This document shows positions 5,748 to 6,494 of a stretch of DNA of 6,494 bases, piece after piece. Origin of the DNA: JBMDXB01 sp048594975. GTDB lineage: Bacteria > Acidobacteriota > Vicinamibacteria > Vicinamibacterales > 2-12-FULL-66-21. A program made the position numbers and the translations under genes. Position 1 is the stretch's first letter, and each line of letters begins with the position of its first letter. The notes under the pieces are model-generated. The model saw only the letters and a list, made by a program, of their open reading frames with translations. It did not search any database and had not been told where the DNA came from. The stretch covers positions 1 to 6,494 of the forward strand of contig JBMDXQ010000008.1 in the NCBI GenBank assembly GCA_048594975.1, written 5' to 3'.

Positions 5748-5970
5748 TCGAACCTTCCTGAGCGATTGCCTTTCTCTTCGGTCCGATACTCAGGACGGCG
5801 AATTTCAGTCCCGTGTACATCCCGATGGCATTTTGGCGAATGACAACCGTGCCCATGCCGCAGGCGAAGACGGAATCGTGGTGGAGATCTACCGGCAACA
5901 GCGGCAATAGCGATGCTGGCAAGGGGCGGAGTCCTCGATACGGACTGAATCGCCCGCTCGCCGGGCGGGC
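5748..5970. other. Intergenic region between convergent genes
   Basis: This stretch separates the amidohydrolase from the leftward M23 gene. One leftward frame (5922 to 5740, TTG start, 60 residues, with an internal CGMGTVVIRQNAIGMYTG stretch) is open, but it has no recognisable domain, no clear ribosome-binding site and unremarkable codon use. It could be a decayed gene end or chance. An AGTCC/GGACT inverted repeat (5930-5946) lies near its right side. I see no RNA gene or T-rich terminator. Confidence 0.5.
5951..5970 (-). terminator. GC-rich hairpin after the M23 gene, possible terminator
   Basis: CGCCCG (5951-5956) pairs with CGGGCG (5962-5967) around a five-base loop; GCCCGC (5952-5957) with GCGGGC (5965-5970) is a competing fold. 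It lies immediately after the M23 stop codon (5971-5973, reading leftward). There is no T-tract, so intrinsic termination is uncertain. Confidence 0.3.
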
Positions 5971-6494
5971 CTACCGCGGTCCGGCCGAGGGCTCTTTCTC
6001 CTGGAGCAAGCCGAGCGCGCTGGCGTCGATCGCGATCTGGACCGGCTCGCTCCCCTTCCACGCACCGATATGAACGTGCGGAAACCACCCGAACCCGTTG
6101 TTCCCAATCTGCGCGACCGCCTGACCCGCAACGACTCTCTGGCTGGCCACAACCCGTGGTCCTGCAACGTGGCCGTAGACCACTCGCATGCCGTCGGCCC
6201 TGCGGAACACGATGGAGCTGGCTCGACCCTCGCCGCGTGCTCCGGGCCTGTTGGTCACAGGGTTGAGGGAAACCTCCTCGACGACGCCGTCGAACGGCGC
6301 GAAGAGCGGGGCGCCCCACGCGTACCAGTCCTCATTGGCCGCGCCGTCCCGCACATAGGCGCGCGGGAACTGGCTGGTCTGCCCGGCGTCGAAGCGGACC
6401 ATCATGCAGTCCATGCCTGCGGCATCGCCGAGGATCACGGGATCCCCCTTGTGCACGGCGTGCTGGTGGCAGCTGAGCGTTTCGCGCAGGCGAA
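5971..6494 (-). CDS. M23 (LytM-like) peptidase-domain protein, 5' end outside window
   Basis: The frame is open to the window edge, so only the C-terminal 173 residues or so are visible; the GTG at 6456 need not be the true start, because reading upstream of it continues without a stop. The visible part has the M23 beta-sheet core: GAPLFAPFDGVVEEV (the usual GxPVxAxxxGxV strand), VVYGHVAG with the catalytic-type His, VVAGQAVAQIGNNG, then PHVHIG, which supplies the HxH metal and catalytic histidines. The upstream HxxxD metal motif is not recognisable in its usual spot before WGAPLFAP, where MVRFDAG and NEDWYAW stand instead. The protein may therefore be a divergent or non-catalytic member, or use a His farther upstream (SCHQHAVH). 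Active M23 enzymes cut peptidoglycan cross-bridges outside the cytoplasm; the export signal cannot be seen here. Confidence 0.8.
   Translation of the reverse strand, partial: RLRETLSCHQHAVHKGDPVILGDAAGMDCMMVRFDAGQTSQFPRAYVRDGAANEDWYAWGAPLFAPFDGVVEEVSLNPVTNRPGARGEGRASSIVFRRADGMRVVYGHVAGPRVVASQRVVAGQAVAQIGNNGFGWFPHVHIGAWKGSEPVQIAIDASALGLLQEKEPSAGPR

Noticed and set aside
5740..5922. 60-residue leftward frame between the amidohydrolase and M23 genes
   Set aside because: Not listed as a gene: TTG start, no ribosome-binding site that I can see, no known domain and only moderate third-position GC. Its middle looks more protein-like than the other shadows, so a gene remnant cannot be excluded.
5702..6319. 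205-residue leftward frame overlapping the M23 gene
   Set aside because: It is an alternate frame of the M23 coding region; the M23 frame has clear YGH and HVHIG motifs and this one has only Arg-rich sequence.
1..6494. CRISPR array, tRNA or rRNA
   Set aside because: No regularly spaced repeats, cloverleaf-like arms or rRNA-like conserved segments were noticed on either strand.

Overview
The window is a GC-rich bacterial segment (most codons end in G or C; GTG and TTG start codons look to be in use). It carries an insertion sequence next to an ordinary-looking accessory gene cluster. No RNA gene or marker fixes the taxon. The mix of an IS110 element, a secreted hydrolase with an amidohydrolase, and a GntR/DUF1648 pair would suit a soil-type lineage such as Acidobacteriota or Gemmatimonadota, but that is a weak inference.

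Region 1 (about 8-1555) is an apparently complete IS110-family element. It has a full-length DEDD/serine recombinase (251-1534), a long non-coding left end (about 10-250) and a short right end (1535-1553). The left end is the most interesting part of the window. It contains short segments that match the two inferred element-flank junctions in the way expected of a bridge RNA (target loop 122-155, donor loop 198-216), a strong hairpin between them, and a hairpin that would cover the recombinase ribosome-binding site. Joining the left flank (1-7) to the right flank (1556 onward) through a CT core gives an empty target site. Fifteen of 16 bases of that site are found again at 122-137.

Region 2 (1625-3092) is a leftward pair: a YtrA-type GntR repressor followed, with a 4-base stop/start overlap, by a multi-pass DUF1648/DUF5808 membrane protein. 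A near-perfect 26-bp palindrome lies directly against the repressor start codon and over its likely promoter, so autoregulation is likely.

Region 3 (3093-5747) is a rightward set: a long leader with a possible 47-residue small ORF, a secreted alpha/beta hydrolase with an N-terminal DUF3887-like region, and an overlapping imidazolonepropionase-like metal-dependent amidohydrolase. The last two look translationally coupled and may act on a common amide, ester or peptide substrate; the substrate cannot be read from the sequence. The amidohydrolase starts at an unusual TTG and lacks a convincing signal peptide.

Region 4 (5748-6494) holds about 220 bases with no confident gene and then the 3' part of a leftward gene for an M23 (LytM-like) peptidase-domain protein that runs off the window edge. 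Apart from the IS element's guide-like left end, the genes belong to known families.
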